From positions 1 through 64,000 of the forward strand of contig CAZYTA010000004.1 of NCBI GenBank assembly GCA_964650465.1: DNA of 64,000 nt, read 5' to 3'. Made by a program: the position numbers and the translations under genes. Positions 33,401-40,845 of this stretch are shown here, piece by piece. The notes beneath the pieces were generated by a model. That model was not told where the DNA came from. It saw only the letters and a program-made list of their open reading frames with translations, and searched no databases. Within the stretch, counting starts at the first letter, position 1, and each line of letters opens with the position of its first letter. Source of the DNA: RGIG6353 sp964650465. Lineage in GTDB: Bacteria > Bacillota > Clostridia > Oscillospirales > SIG627.

Positions 33401-34188
33401 ACAGCTGCTTCAATTATATAGAGGGCAGCAATCCCTTCAAGGAGCAGTCACCCTTTATAAGAATAGAAGCGGATTGGTCGAGTACAGGTGAGAATCCTAT
33501 CTTAATGGCGGATATGGATACAGACAGACCTCTCACGGTATTGCCGACTGTTTATGAGTATGAGGAAAGAGTTGACGCTACAGGACACCATGCGGTACAG
33601 GTGCGAGTATGCGGCAACGGCAGAGGTGGTGCAATATGTATCAGCCTTGAAAGCCCCAAGGTTTCCGACGATAACCAGATAGACTATGTTATTCCTCTTA
33701 ATTTCACAGGCTGGAAGGAATTTACCTTTGCGGCAACCGACACCTTCCTCTATCCAAAGAACTATTTCCCTCATTGGTCAAACAGAGACGAATACAATTT
33801 TAAGATTTACCGCGGTCCCGTTGATTTTGCTAACCTCAGCAAGATGAGTATTTACACCTACGGCGATATGTCGGGTGTGTATATGGACGATATTTCGCTG
33901 TCAAAGCAGATTAATGCACCTATGGTAAATCCGACTGTAACACTGGACAACGGTCAGAAAATAACCTTCAACTGTACTCTTGCTTCAAGCGAGTATCTTG
34001 AATACGACGGTACAAATGCTGTTATTTTTGATGCCTACGGAAACACAAGACCCGTTGACGGTATTACAGGCTCAATAACCGTGAATAACGGCAGCTATAA
34101 AGCTGCTCTTACAGCTGACAGTGCGGTTGACGGTGCAATTCTCCGAGGAAAGCTTACCGTTGGATTTACAGGCGAAGAATTGGAATAA
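30448..34188 (+). CDS. Very large secreted SLH-domain protein with a glycosidase-like central region
   Basis: The ATG at 30448 follows GAGGTG and gives 1246 residues. A signal peptide ends near VSA (residue 21). Three SLH modules follow to ~residue 190 (GGYEDNSFRPNNTMTRAEAV, SFYPDKPITRAEFVEL, GGYEDNTFRPDNTITRAEV), so the protein would be attached to secondary cell-wall polymer. The remaining ~1050 residues include beta-rich regions (~230-430, ~520-740), a TIM-barrel-like stretch with GGFDMVYFDAIDG (~770) and RKPITEVYNPTQYV, and a C-terminal beta-sandwich-like domain. FDMVYFDAIDG resembles the catalytic strand of GH31/36-type barrels, but I cannot assign a family. The operon context predicts a surface glycan hydrolase or binding protein. 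Confidence 0.7.
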   Translation: MKRLLMLFVLTAVLLTATVSAKTIEKQDIDTNTAYIGGYEDNSFRPNNTMTRAEAVTIIARLLVGEDAIGNGVSSFKDVNSHWAKKYIACLEEEGMLTRYSGSFYPDKPITRAEFVELAVTACGTGNGNGDRNFDDVTPDHPFYESVMKSANSGLVGGYEDNTFRPDNTITRAEVVTVMNRVMSIDTSTNIFGQNYNKLKTFKDITGHWARYNILIASNSCAGEYITPVYGSLYIGGMSMKNGEIRLENSYFAYVISEDGVVVSIIDKQTGNDIVGELEPFAYLTKGEERIYPDSVQLKNSKLYFKMADGTAFTVIPTVKDCYISFEIADYKGTAEQLTFANTTLDYTTSSEDDLSVLGVSMISRALTQYQPKVTARRYGADAFAEFGIDGAKYAIIATPIKYHLAALEALANDTDIKEGIFSGSRFDSETERLVNTNYFICHDANHKTLFDNIDLYVSVGVDMLAFHKGAGTFRQGDFYFHYQGLQTAYVNVLSAYIEQAGLGTRQLYSYYMTPEGAKLLPEEHSKEFEYIGTYKLKSAIKSSTRKFELDGCTLTGKYYIAIGNELIKATLENGSVTESERGVGDSERFDHFEGRDAVVINITGTGAYNFKALVSAPLREYGILSGLHTYAFYIDEGCEGLLSDPKWQSQFEITEEYTLAEDITATTRRIEVEESLDGASEGTGWLHRAWDLLLIDNELVRVNVSSLSGNTFTATERGRFDTEAVEHKAGTKVRRIGSFYGGLTPEIGSDLYYYVGQLTGEAYSKGGFDMVYFDAIDGVRHHIPSGSKYGGYQYHTTEFLREALEYCDRKPITEVYNPTQYVVHSYTPAYDYANRGYKEYMRYHSRFNQTYLNSYFFATMGWYNFYPQKDIANWVDNPNAMPPNTMYEYQHTDDIDLLGSLCVAYNYSMVFANLETYYTLPKNRANIDRFVQYDKLRKAGYFSDDITKQMRESEYEHALVDKGNGAWAMVQKSYDKARVNNLADSCFNYIEGSNPFKEQSPFIRIEADWSSTGENPILMADMDTDRPLTVLPTVYEYEERVDATGHHAVQVRVCGNGRGGAICISLESPKVSDDNQIDYVIPLNFTGWKEFTFAATDTFLYPKNYFPHWSNRDEYNFKIYRGPVDFANLSKMSIYTYGDMSGVYMDDISLSKQINAPMVNPTVTLDNGQKITFNCTLASSEYLEYDGTNAVIFDAYGNTRPVDGITGSITVNNGSYKAALTADSAVDGAILRGKLTVGFTGEELE

Positions 34189-34206
34189 GCCATATAAAAG
34201 TTTTTT

Positions 34207-34241
34207 GGGGAGGGTACTTTTTAGCAAAAAGTACCCTCCCC
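34207..34241. repeat. 16-bp inverted repeat after the SLH gene
   Basis: GGGGAGGGTACTTTTT and AAAAAGTACCCTCCCC are perfectly complementary around a 3-nt loop. There is no T-run on the plus side (CAAACC follows), so it may be a weak or Rho-aided terminator, or simply an mRNA-stabilising hairpin. Confidence 0.7.
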
Positions 34242-34264
34242 AAACCTCTCCCCCAAAGCATTCC

Positions 34265-34316
34265 CTCGCAAAAAGCGGCAAGGTTGGTTTCGAGAAATTT
34301 CCTGATATATAAGCAA
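34265..34316. repeat. Dispersed intergenic repeat, copy I (partial)
   Basis: AAAAAGCGGCAAGGTTGGTTT and GAGAAATTTCCTGATATATAA align with the second half of copy B (19481). Confidence 0.5.
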
Positions 34317-34331
34317 AAACGCTTTCCCGAA

Positions 34332-35189
34332 TCAGTCCTTAAGCTGCTTGATATATTGGGTGGGAGTTATCCCCGTTTCCCTGAGAAAGCATCTGTAAAA
34401 TACGCTGTAATCGTCAAAGCCTGCGGATACCGCGGCTTCTCCCGATGTACCGCCGGCATTTAATACCGACTGTGCCTTGATTATGCGGCGTTCCAAAATG
34501 TACCTCGAAAGGGTTACTCCGGTTTCTTTTTTGAAATACTTGTAAAGATATTTCGGAGACAGATAGAATTGCTCGGACACTGTTTCATAAGTCAGCCTTT
34601 CGGAAAGATGTTCACCGATGTACTGCATGATATCCGATACCTTTCTGTCATAGGGATGAAATGCATATTCCTCCCCTCCGTCACCGAGGGCTTCTGCGTG
34701 TATCAAAAAACGAAGTGCGGAAACAGCGGCTGAAAACTCTCCGTATGCCGTTCCAGTTGAAAGAGCCTGTCCTATTTCCTCAAAGGCTTCAAAGGTGTTC
34801 AGACTTTCCGCCATCTGTGCAGAAAGGACAATAAGCCTTTTCTTACATATGCGCTTATAAAGCTCAAGACCCTGCGATTCAAAGCCGGAAAATGCTTTCC
34901 TGCTCAAAAATACGTGTTTTCTGCTGTATTTGCAAGGACTCTTTATAATGGGGCGGTGATATGAATTGTTGCAAAGAATAATCACCATTCCGTTTTCAAC
35001 TGCAATTCGCTTGCCCTCAAATACAAAAAACAGGTCGCCCTCCGAAAAATGATACATTTCCACTTCGTTTGTATGGATATGTGCTTCAAATTCTGAATTG
35101 GGCAGGGCTGATTCGGTAACCGACTCTGTGTATCTGATATTTCCGTTTACACCTTTGTATTTTGTTCTTACTGTATCGTTTGCTGACAT
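34332..35189 (-). CDS. AraC-family regulator with cupin sensor
   Basis: The start is ATG 35189, 5 bases after GAGGAG, giving 285 residues; the longer ORF has no ribosome site. The N-terminal half is a cupin-like sensor (EAHIHTNEVEMYHFSEGDLFFVFEGK). The C-terminal ~100 residues carry two helix-turn-helix motifs (LSERLTYETVSEQFYLSPKYLYKYFKKETG, then AAVSAGFDDYSVFYRCFLRETGITPTQYIK). It is divergent from the PHP gene and separated from it by an inverted repeat. It likely controls glycan or sugar-phosphate genes in this neighbourhood. Confidence 0.9.
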   Translation of the reverse strand: MSANDTVRTKYKGVNGNIRYTESVTESALPNSEFEAHIHTNEVEMYHFSEGDLFFVFEGKRIAVENGMVIILCNNSYHRPIIKSPCKYSRKHVFLSRKAFSGFESQGLELYKRICKKRLIVLSAQMAESLNTFEAFEEIGQALSTGTAYGEFSAAVSALRFLIHAEALGDGGEEYAFHPYDRKVSDIMQYIGEHLSERLTYETVSEQFYLSPKYLYKYFKKETGVTLSRYILERRIIKAQSVLNAGGTSGEAAVSAGFDDYSVFYRCFLRETGITPTQYIKQLKD

Positions 35190-35212
35190 AATACTCCTCT
35201 TGGTAGAAAAAT

Positions 35213-35266
35213 GCAATGTATATGCATGATTCGACAATTCACATTGCGATATATGTACACTATAAT
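35213..35266 (+). promoter_or_regulatory. Promoter and operator-like inverted repeat between AraC and PHP genes
   Basis: For the plus-strand PHP gene, TTCACA (35238-35243) and a perfect TATAAT (35261-35266) have a 17-base spacer. GCAATGT (35213-35219) and ACATTGC (35241-35247) form an inverted repeat over the -35, a likely site for the divergent AraC protein. Confidence 0.65.
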
Positions 35267-35305
35267 TATATTACAACATAAAAAATTGTCAAGAGGATGA
35301 AAAAT

Positions 35306-35977
35306 ATGTACAAAACAGAAACTCATATGCATGTATCGGAAATAAGTCAATGCGGAAAGCTTACCGCCGCAGAAATGGTGGAGCTTTATCACAAGGCGGG
35401 ATACACAACTCTCATTATAACTGACCATTTCATGAAGAGATACTTCAATGATATGCAGGATAAAACTCTTGAGGAAAGAGCGGAATGGTTTTTCGGAGGC
35501 TACAGGGCTGCGGCAGAGGCAGGCAAGACCTATGGGATGCATATTCTGTTCGGTGCGGAAATACATCTTAACTGCTCTAAAAACCATTATCTTGTATATG
35601 GCATAGATACAGCATTTCTTTCAAGAGCCGATTTATTGGACCTGACTCCCGAGGAGCTTTACGCATATGCAAAAGAAAACGGTGTGACTGTGGTACAGGC
35701 ACACCCATACAGAGACGGAAATAATGCTCCCACGCCCGACTGTGTTGATGCCCTTGAGGTAATCAACCACAATCCGAGGCACGAAAATTACGACGAAAAG
35801 GTTATGGAGGTTGCCCGTCAGCACGGTCTGCCCATGACCTCGGGCTCGGATGCTCACAGACCTGAGGACATAGCCAACAGCGGAGTAATGACAGAAAACA
35901 AAATCACATGCATTGAGGACTATGTCAGTGCATTGCTTGAAGGAAGGCTTCAGCTTTTGGGAGGCGAGAACAAGTGA
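35306..35977 (+). CDS. PHP-domain metal-dependent phosphoesterase
   Basis: The ATG at 35306 is preferred (AGAGG 9 bases upstream), giving 223 residues. The PHP fold is marked by TETHMHVSEIS, LIITDHF, GAEIHLN, VVQAHPYRDG and a final TSGSDAH, which provide the metal-binding His and Asp residues. Members hydrolyse phosphoesters such as nucleotides or histidinol phosphate-like compounds; the substrate here is unknown. Its stop overlaps the following metallophosphoesterase start by 4 bases. Confidence 0.9.
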   Translation: MYKTETHMHVSEISQCGKLTAAEMVELYHKAGYTTLIITDHFMKRYFNDMQDKTLEERAEWFFGGYRAAAEAGKTYGMHILFGAEIHLNCSKNHYLVYGIDTAFLSRADLLDLTPEELYAYAKENGVTVVQAHPYRDGNNAPTPDCVDALEVINHNPRHENYDEKVMEVARQHGLPMTSGSDAHRPEDIANSGVMTENKITCIEDYVSALLEGRLQLLGGENK

Positions 35978-36618
35978 TACATTTTATAAGTGATTTGCAC
36001 GGCGGTAAGGACATGGGACAGTTCGAGGAATACATAAACACAGCCACTGCCGAGGACTTGCTCATAATTTTAGGTGATATCGAGCTGAATTTTCAGGATA
36101 CCGATGAAAACCGCCGCTTTACCGAATACTTTTTGTCAATAAACAAGCCCATAGCAATAGTTGACGGCAACCACGAAAATCATCCGTATATGAGGTCTTT
36201 TCCCGAGGATACAATGTACGGTGCGCCCGTATACAGGCTATCGGACAGTATCGTGTATCTTAAGAGAGGAAACGTATATACCATTGAGGGTAAAACCTTC
36301 TTCGTAATGGGTGGCTGCAAAAGCTCGGCAAAGTGGTTTGAGATGGGGCTTGCATATGATTTTGAGGACCCGAGCCCCGAAGAAATCGCATTTGGGATAA
36401 AGACTCTCAACAGCTTCGGAAATAAGGTGGATTTCATTCTCACTCACAAATACAAAAACGGTGAAGGTGAAATTGCTCCCGAAAACTCATTGCAATACCT
36501 TACAAATTACATTGATAAAAATGTAAGCTTTACCAATTGGTATTCAGGTCATTGGCATAAGGCTGTAAAGCTTGATGACCTCCATACGGTTATATATAAC
36601 CAAATTGTAACACTGTAA
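35974..36618 (+). CDS. Calcineurin-like metallophosphoesterase
   Basis: The 214-residue protein has FISDLHGG at its start, LGDIELN near residue 30, VDGNHENHP near 55, and HKY and WYSGHWHKAV near the end. These are the metal-binding blocks of the calcineurin-like fold. It is translationally coupled to the PHP gene, so the two phosphoesterases probably act on related substrates. No signal peptide is present. Confidence 0.9.
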   Translation: MIHFISDLHGGKDMGQFEEYINTATAEDLLIILGDIELNFQDTDENRRFTEYFLSINKPIAIVDGNHENHPYMRSFPEDTMYGAPVYRLSDSIVYLKRGNVYTIEGKTFFVMGGCKSSAKWFEMGLAYDFEDPSPEEIAFGIKTLNSFGNKVDFILTHKYKNGEGEIAPENSLQYLTNYIDKNVSFTNWYSGHWHKAVKLDDLHTVIYNQIVTL

Positions 36619-36641
36619 ATGCGGCAATTTCTTTGTATATA

Positions 36642-36688
36642 AAAAATGAGCTGTAGCAAAATGAATTTGCTACAGCTCTGTGTTTTTA
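36642..36688. terminator. Terminator after the metallophosphoesterase gene
   Basis: GAGCTGTAGCAAA and TTTGCTACAGCTC are fully complementary, with AAAAAA before and GTGTTTTTA after. Confidence 0.85.
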
Positions 36689-36765
36689 TATCCTAGGAAA
36701 TTGCATTAAATCAACCTCGTCGTTTTACAATGTTGCCGTTTATGCAAGGTTTCACTGACCGCCTT
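36686..36765. repeat. Dispersed intergenic repeat, copy C (inverted, 20-odd bp internal deletion)
   Basis: On the minus strand it reads AAGGCGGTCAGTGA, TTGCATAAACGGCAACATTG, TAAAACGACGAGGTTGATTT and AATGCAATTTCCTAGGATAT. It lacks the GACCGCTGGCAATGCTCGCC part of copy B. It begins directly at the stop codon of the 3D-domain gene, as copy A does at spoIIE. Confidence 0.8.
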
Positions 36766-37758
36766 TTATTCAATTACATATGCACGCATCTTACGTCTGC
36801 CGAATCTTACGCATTCTTCCTCTGTATCAAGGAATACATCTATACGCTTGCCCTTGATACCGCCTCCGATGTCCTCGGCACGGCAAAGTCCGTAATCACC
36901 GTAATTACCTATTACATAAACCTCGGAGCCAAGAGCAATATTTCTCGGGTCAACTGCGATGACACCAACCTTTGCCTCTGTTCCCATATATGTGGGGTCT
37001 CCCGTGTGAGTATAGGCTGTTGCCGTAACATCAATATAGTATGAGTAGTTGTACTCTGTTCCGTCAGGCGCTGTAAATACACCGCCGACACCTACAAGAA
37101 TTTCTTCGTTTACAGGTGGAATATTTCGGGTAAAGGAAGCAGACTCCTCAACAAGCTCGCCGTTAACGTATTTGTTGCGTACTACCTGCTGTGTTGAGCC
37201 CATAACGCCGTTTTGCTGTACAACACGCTCTCCCTTGGGAATTGTCTGTGATTCAATCTCAACGATGTCGTACGGGATGGCGTTATCAACTACTTGCTCA
37301 TCGTATATGACCTCATCTATGTTAAGTGTCATACCGTAGAAAAGTGAATCCTCAAGTCCGTAGTTTGTAACATCGTTAATTCCAAGCACAATATTGAAAT
37401 GTGCCATGACTTCGGCAACGGTGATATTCTCACCTTCGTACTCGCCAAGTCTGATACCGTGATAATAAACTGCCGTTTTGGGGAAAATAGCAGCCGTAGA
37501 GTTCAAAGGAGCTTCCTCCTGAGCGGTTGCGCCGGAGTTGACAACCGGTGTTGCTTTATAGTTTGATGACGGGGAAAGAATAACTGTTTTTAAAATCAAT
37601 AAAACAAGCAAGAGTGATAAAACAACGCCCAGCAAATACGCAAGGTATTTTGCAAAAGAGGTTACAAAAGCCGATGTATTGAAACGTCGCTTACGTGTGC
37701 CGATTGTTCCCAGCACATGAGGGGCTTTTATAACATCGTCGAGTTTTTTCTCGTACAT
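36766..37758 (-). CDS. G5/3D-domain cell-wall protein (YabE/Rpf-like)
   Basis: ATG 37758 (AAAGG 9 bases upstream) gives 330 residues. A cytoplasmic N-terminus is followed by one membrane helix (~45-65), then a DUF348/G5-type module (VVDNAIPYDIVEIESQTIPK, G-RVVQQNG, VVRNKYVNGELVEE, ~165-215). The C-terminal 3D domain (~245-330) has DVTATAYTHTG, VGVIAVDPRNIALGS and KRIDVFLDT with the three Asp residues. Such proteins are peptidoglycan lytic or spore/resuscitation-type factors acting outside the membrane. It has a consensus promoter at 37827-37799. Confidence 0.88.
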   Translation of the reverse strand: MYEKKLDDVIKAPHVLGTIGTRKRRFNTSAFVTSFAKYLAYLLGVVLSLLLVLLILKTVILSPSSNYKATPVVNSGATAQEEAPLNSTAAIFPKTAVYYHGIRLGEYEGENITVAEVMAHFNIVLGINDVTNYGLEDSLFYGMTLNIDEVIYDEQVVDNAIPYDIVEIESQTIPKGERVVQQNGVMGSTQQVVRNKYVNGELVEESASFTRNIPPVNEEILVGVGGVFTAPDGTEYNYSYYIDVTATAYTHTGDPTYMGTEAKVGVIAVDPRNIALGSEVYVIGNYGDYGLCRAEDIGGGIKGKRIDVFLDTEEECVRFGRRKMRAYVIE

Positions 37759-37798
37759 GTAATACAACCTTTCGTAAAATTATTTGATTTCGTGACAC

Positions 37799-37827
37799 AT
37801 TATACACGCAAAAAGTCAATTTGTCAA
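37799..37827 (-). promoter_or_regulatory. Sigma-A promoter of the G5/3D gene
   Basis: On the minus strand, TTGACA (37827-37822) and TATAAT (37804-37799) have a 17-base spacer. The rest of 37759-38213 is AT-rich with one possible small ORF. Confidence 0.88.
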
Positions 37828-37962
37828 GCAAAATAAGCATTTTTTGTTTTGGTGACATTTTTTGTGCCTTAAAAATGTTACGATTTTTCGTAATACATTC
37901 CAAAAAACAATGGGCATGGCAAGGAATTTAACAACTTGCCAAGCATGCACATTTTTTTGCAA
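37816..37962 (-). CDS. Possible small basic protein (TTG start)
   Basis: A 48-codon frame starts at TTG 37962, 5 bases after GGAGGA, with TATAAT-like sequences a little upstream (near 37983-37992). It encodes a basic, partly hydrophobic peptide (AMPIVFWNVLRKIVTFLRH) with a C-terminal CHQNKKCLFC cysteine group. It overlaps the promoter of the G5/3D gene. Only the good ribosome site supports it. Confidence 0.3.
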   Translation of the reverse strand: MQKNVHAWQVVKFLAMPIVFWNVLRKIVTFLRHKKCHQNKKCLFCLTN

Positions 37963-38164
37963 AAGCGTCCTCCTTTCTACCATTATATTATAATAGTGCA
38001 GTTTTAGAAACAAAATTTTGAGGTCAAAAAAAGCTTTAAAAAAAGCCTTCGTAAATTTTTTTGAAAAATTTCAGAATGAACTTCAAATTTTTTTAAAAAA
38101 ATTAAACTTTTTAAAAGCCGAAAAAGTTTTTTTGAAAGAAAAATAAGATTTTTTCAAAAACATC

Positions 38165-38193
38165 TTGACAATTTTCAATTCTTGGTATATACT
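38165..38193 (+). promoter_or_regulatory. Sigma-A promoter of tRNA-Gln
   Basis: TTGACA (38165-38170) and TATACT (38188-38193) with a 17-base spacer, 20 bases before the tRNA. Confidence 0.88.
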
Positions 38194-38213
38194 TTAATCC
38201 GTCAATTGAACAT

Positions 38214-38287
38214 TGCGGAATTGTGTAAAGGTAGCACGACAGACTCTGACTCTGTTTGTCTGGGTTCGAATCCTAGTTCCGCAGCCA
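38214..38287 (+). tRNA. tRNA-Gln (anticodon CUG), CCA encoded
   Basis: The acceptor TGCGGAA pairs with TTCCGCA. The anticodon stem ACAGA/TCTGT encloses loop CTCTGAC, reading CUG. The T-arm is CTGGG-TTCGAAT-CCTAG, then discriminator G and encoded CCA (38285-38287). A consensus promoter precedes it and a strong terminator follows. Confidence 0.93.
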
Positions 38288-38323
38288 AGAAAAAAGCCAT
38301 TCGCTAACGCGAATGGCTTTTTT
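38288..38323. terminator. Terminator of tRNA-Gln
   Basis: AAAAAAGCCATTCG pairs with CGAATGGCTTTTTT around a short loop; symmetrical, so active in both directions. Confidence 0.85.
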
Positions 38324-38327
38324 CAGT

Positions 38328-38500
38328 TAAATCCGCCGTTGGCGGAAGAAATCCACCTGCGGTGGATGAAATCGCTTCGCGATGAAATCCCTCTTCGCGG
38401 GGCGAGAGCGGCGGATTTGATTTCATCTGAGGCGGCACGCCGAAGATTTCATCCGTGCTTGCTCGGATTTCACCGTGTGAAGCGCGATTTCATTAAAAAT
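38328..38500. repeat. Array of perfect mini-hairpins joined by GAAAT/ATTTCAT spacers
   Basis: Consecutive short hairpins with 3-4-nt loops: CCGCC-GTT-GGCGG, ATCCACC-TGC-GGTGGAT, ATCGC-TTC-GCGAT, GGCG-GCA-CGCC and ATCCG-TGCTTGC-TCGGAT. They are separated by GAAAT or ATGAAAT on the left half and its complement ATTTCAT on the right half. The whole array is bracketed by AAATCCGCCG and CGGCGGATTT. No credible ORF is present. It lies directly after the tRNA-Gln terminator. Confidence 0.75.
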
Positions 38501-38568
38501 GAAAGAGTTCAAATCTATAACGCAAGAGTACGAAAATAACTTTTTTATAGCCTTTTTTCAAATAAAAT

Positions 38569-38597
38569 AACCACCCGGTTGGGTGGTTGTTTTTTTG
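38569..38597 (+). terminator. Intrinsic terminator downstream of the hairpin array
   Basis: AACCACCC and GGGTGGTT form the stem, followed by GTTTTTTTG. Confidence 0.8.
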
Positions 38598-38663
38598 TTT
38601 GAATATGAGTAAGATTTGAACCCCAAGGGGGAAACATCACTTAGTGAAGCCGATACATCGCTA

Positions 38664-38692
38664 TTTACAAACGATAGAATTTATGATATGAT
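38664..38692 (+). promoter_or_regulatory. Sigma-A promoter of the DUF3899-like/Nudix-like gene pair
   Basis: TTTACA (38664-38669) and TATGAT (38687-38692) with a 17-base spacer, 24 bases before the small ORF. Confidence 0.7.
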
Positions 38693-38716
38693 TATTATCA
38701 CGAAGGTGGTTGAATT

Positions 38717-38893
38717 ATGAAAAACAAGGCTCTTATGTACGCAATTGCCTTTGTATCTGCAATTCTTATATATACATTTTATCATCAATAAGCGCTTTTT
38801 ACAAAAGAGTCTGAATATCTTCATTTTTCCAATGCTTCATTTATGGTAACGCTGTGCTTTTTGCTTTGCGGATTTCATTGGAATAGTGTATAA
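38717..38893 (+). pseudogene. DUF3899-like small membrane protein interrupted by an in-frame stop
   Basis: ATG 38717 (AAGGTGG upstream) opens a 24-residue hydrophobic segment ending at TAA 38789-38791. The same frame then continues for 33 codons (ALFTKESEYLHFSNASFMVT, then CFLLCGFHW) to TAA 38891-38893. Two membrane helices with a SNASFMV-type motif between them resemble DUF3899 proteins. I infer one gene with a nonsense mutation, or a truncated relic. It ends 15 bases before the next gene. Confidence 0.5.
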
Positions 38894-38908
38894 AAAGGAG
38901 AATTGAAA

Positions 38909-40813
38909 ATGAGATCCGATGATTTTTCAAAATATAAGCTGATTATAAATAACTTTCTCAAAAACAACCGTAATATTTTGTTGAGTTTAAAAAAGAAAAA
39001 GGGTAAAACTGCGTGTGACAACGGCAGACTTAATTACGCAAGACTCTACTTGCCATATGGGGCAAAAAAGGTAAGTGTTGTAGGATATTATGTTACAAAT
39101 GACACAGATTTTCGCACGCAAAAGAAGTATGCACGGTTGGACTATAACGAGAATACAGACGAGTTTGGCTTTTCTCTTCACACAGGAGATGAGTGGGATG
39201 ATTTTTATTACGGTGTATCACCTATAATTGATGCAAAGCTTATAGTTGAAGAGATACGCAAAAAAACCTTTCAAGGAAAAAACGGGATACGTAAATTTGT
39301 CTGCAAGTATGCCAATCATTTTATGATACATGAGCAATATGCAGATTCTATTGATGTTATAGCGCAATACATAACAGCAGGAATGCTCCAAAAATTCGGC
39401 TTAAAATTTCTTTGTACCCCGCTTATAGAAGAGATAGCAGAAAAGCTGTCTGACAAAAATCTGAAATTTGTTGAAGAAAAGAATAAAAAAGAAACAAAAC
39501 GCTATCTTTATGTATGCGGATGCCCAAGTGAAAGCTTTTTTAAAGCATTTGAAGAGCTCCGCTTTAAAGCAAAAGGTCAGGTTTTATTTCTCTCAGATAC
39601 GGGAGACAGTCTTGAAACGCTCTTTAATAAACCGGGTATAATCCACAATTTAAGCGGACAAGTATATTACAGCGGTGTCCTCCTGCGCACACTTCACATA
39701 GATCAGGAAGAGGATGCTGTAAATCAAGGCGTTATCTCAATAAGGATTCATTTTGAAAGAACCACCTATGCCGCTGTGGATGCTCTTTCTAACAATTTTA
39801 CCAACAGCTGTTTTTTAAGCAGTGAAGTAAAACAAGTAATAACCGATATATTAAGGAGCGATGACGGACTAAAGCAAATGCTGTTAACAGAAAATCCCGA
39901 AGAATCAAACGAAGATTTTTTGAACAACATAAATGAGTATTTAAAACAAACTGTCAGCACTGTACAGGTAGGTGTAAGTGCAAATGTTGTTTCATCCGAC
40001 GGGTTTTTGCTTTTTGGACAGAGAGAGAAAGGCACAATAGACGAAAATTCAATTTATCCCGGAGTAAACGGAAATGCGGAAATCGCCGATAAAAACGTAA
40101 CTTTTTACAAAACTTCGACAAAGGAAGACTATCCCGATATAGATATAAACAATCTTTTCCGTATAGATTTCAACGGAGAAATTTCACGTGAAATGCTGGC
40201 AGAGTTGAATGTGGAATCTTTTCATAAAAACTGGGACTGTTATGGCTTTTGCCTGACAGGTACTACACCGTCCTTCTTCAAGAAGGGTCAAAATGGACCT
40301 TATAGGGAAGCGGAAAGAAGATTGCATTTCAATATACTTTTCGAACAAGAAATCGAACAAAATCTATACCAAATAAAGAAAAAGCAGAAAAATGCCACAG
40401 AAAAATACGAAAACCGATATATTACAGGAATACGATATTCATTTTTTGATAACGGATTTTCTCTCATTGTCAAAAAAACAGCCGATTTCCTAAAAAATAT
40501 TTTGAATTTTAAGGATTTTATCACAACTGCTCTGGCGGTTATTGTGTTTTTTGTGGCGTTAAAAGCAAAAGAGCAAGCTCTTTCATCATGGATATCCATG
40601 ATATTTTCCGCTTTAGTATTTTTGCAAAGCATTTTAACCGTGTTTGATGATTTCGGCAAGAAAAAGGACCTACTATTATCCAAGAAGCGGAATATATTAA
40701 AAAAACGTGTATATATGGAAAAAATATTAACCAAAGAGTTTTCGGGAAAAGAAATGCATCCCGTAGTTCCGCTTCTGCTTCTGTGTTATATTAAGGCGCA
40801 CACGGATGACTAA
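38909..40813 (+). CDS. Unknown membrane protein with Nudix-like region and two C-terminal helices
   Basis: ATG 38909 follows AAGGAG by 8 bases; 634 residues. No signal peptide. Residues ~190-240 (KRYLYVCGCPS, GQVLFLSDTGDSLE) suggest an alpha/beta fold. Residues ~350-480 contain VGVSANVVSSDGFLLFGQRE and SIYPGVNGNAE, which resemble the start of a Nudix domain, but a clear Nudix box is not visible. Two hydrophobic helices lie at ~535-577, followed by a basic tail (KKKDLLLSKKRNILKKR). A large soluble sensor with a C-terminal two-helix anchor resembles conflict-system effectors. It lies in a tRNA-linked accessory region and is AT-rich. Function unknown. Confidence 0.55.
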   Translation: MRSDDFSKYKLIINNFLKNNRNILLSLKKKKGKTACDNGRLNYARLYLPYGAKKVSVVGYYVTNDTDFRTQKKYARLDYNENTDEFGFSLHTGDEWDDFYYGVSPIIDAKLIVEEIRKKTFQGKNGIRKFVCKYANHFMIHEQYADSIDVIAQYITAGMLQKFGLKFLCTPLIEEIAEKLSDKNLKFVEEKNKKETKRYLYVCGCPSESFFKAFEELRFKAKGQVLFLSDTGDSLETLFNKPGIIHNLSGQVYYSGVLLRTLHIDQEEDAVNQGVISIRIHFERTTYAAVDALSNNFTNSCFLSSEVKQVITDILRSDDGLKQMLLTENPEESNEDFLNNINEYLKQTVSTVQVGVSANVVSSDGFLLFGQREKGTIDENSIYPGVNGNAEIADKNVTFYKTSTKEDYPDIDINNLFRIDFNGEISREMLAELNVESFHKNWDCYGFCLTGTTPSFFKKGQNGPYREAERRLHFNILFEQEIEQNLYQIKKKQKNATEKYENRYITGIRYSFFDNGFSLIVKKTADFLKNILNFKDFITTALAVIVFFVALKAKEQALSSWISMIFSALVFLQSILTVFDDFGKKKDLLLSKKRNILKKRVYMEKILTKEFSGKEMHPVVPLLLLCYIKAHTDD

Positions 40814-40845
40814 ATCCCCTTTATACATTCTTTTTGATATACAGA

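Noticed and set aside
34207..34241. Intrinsic terminator of the SLH operon
   Set aside because: Perfect stem but no T-run on the plus strand, so I list it as an inverted repeat only.
38328..38500. CRISPR or coding repeat
   Set aside because: The hairpins differ from each other, spacers are the constant part and only 5-8 bases long, and no start or ribosome site is present.
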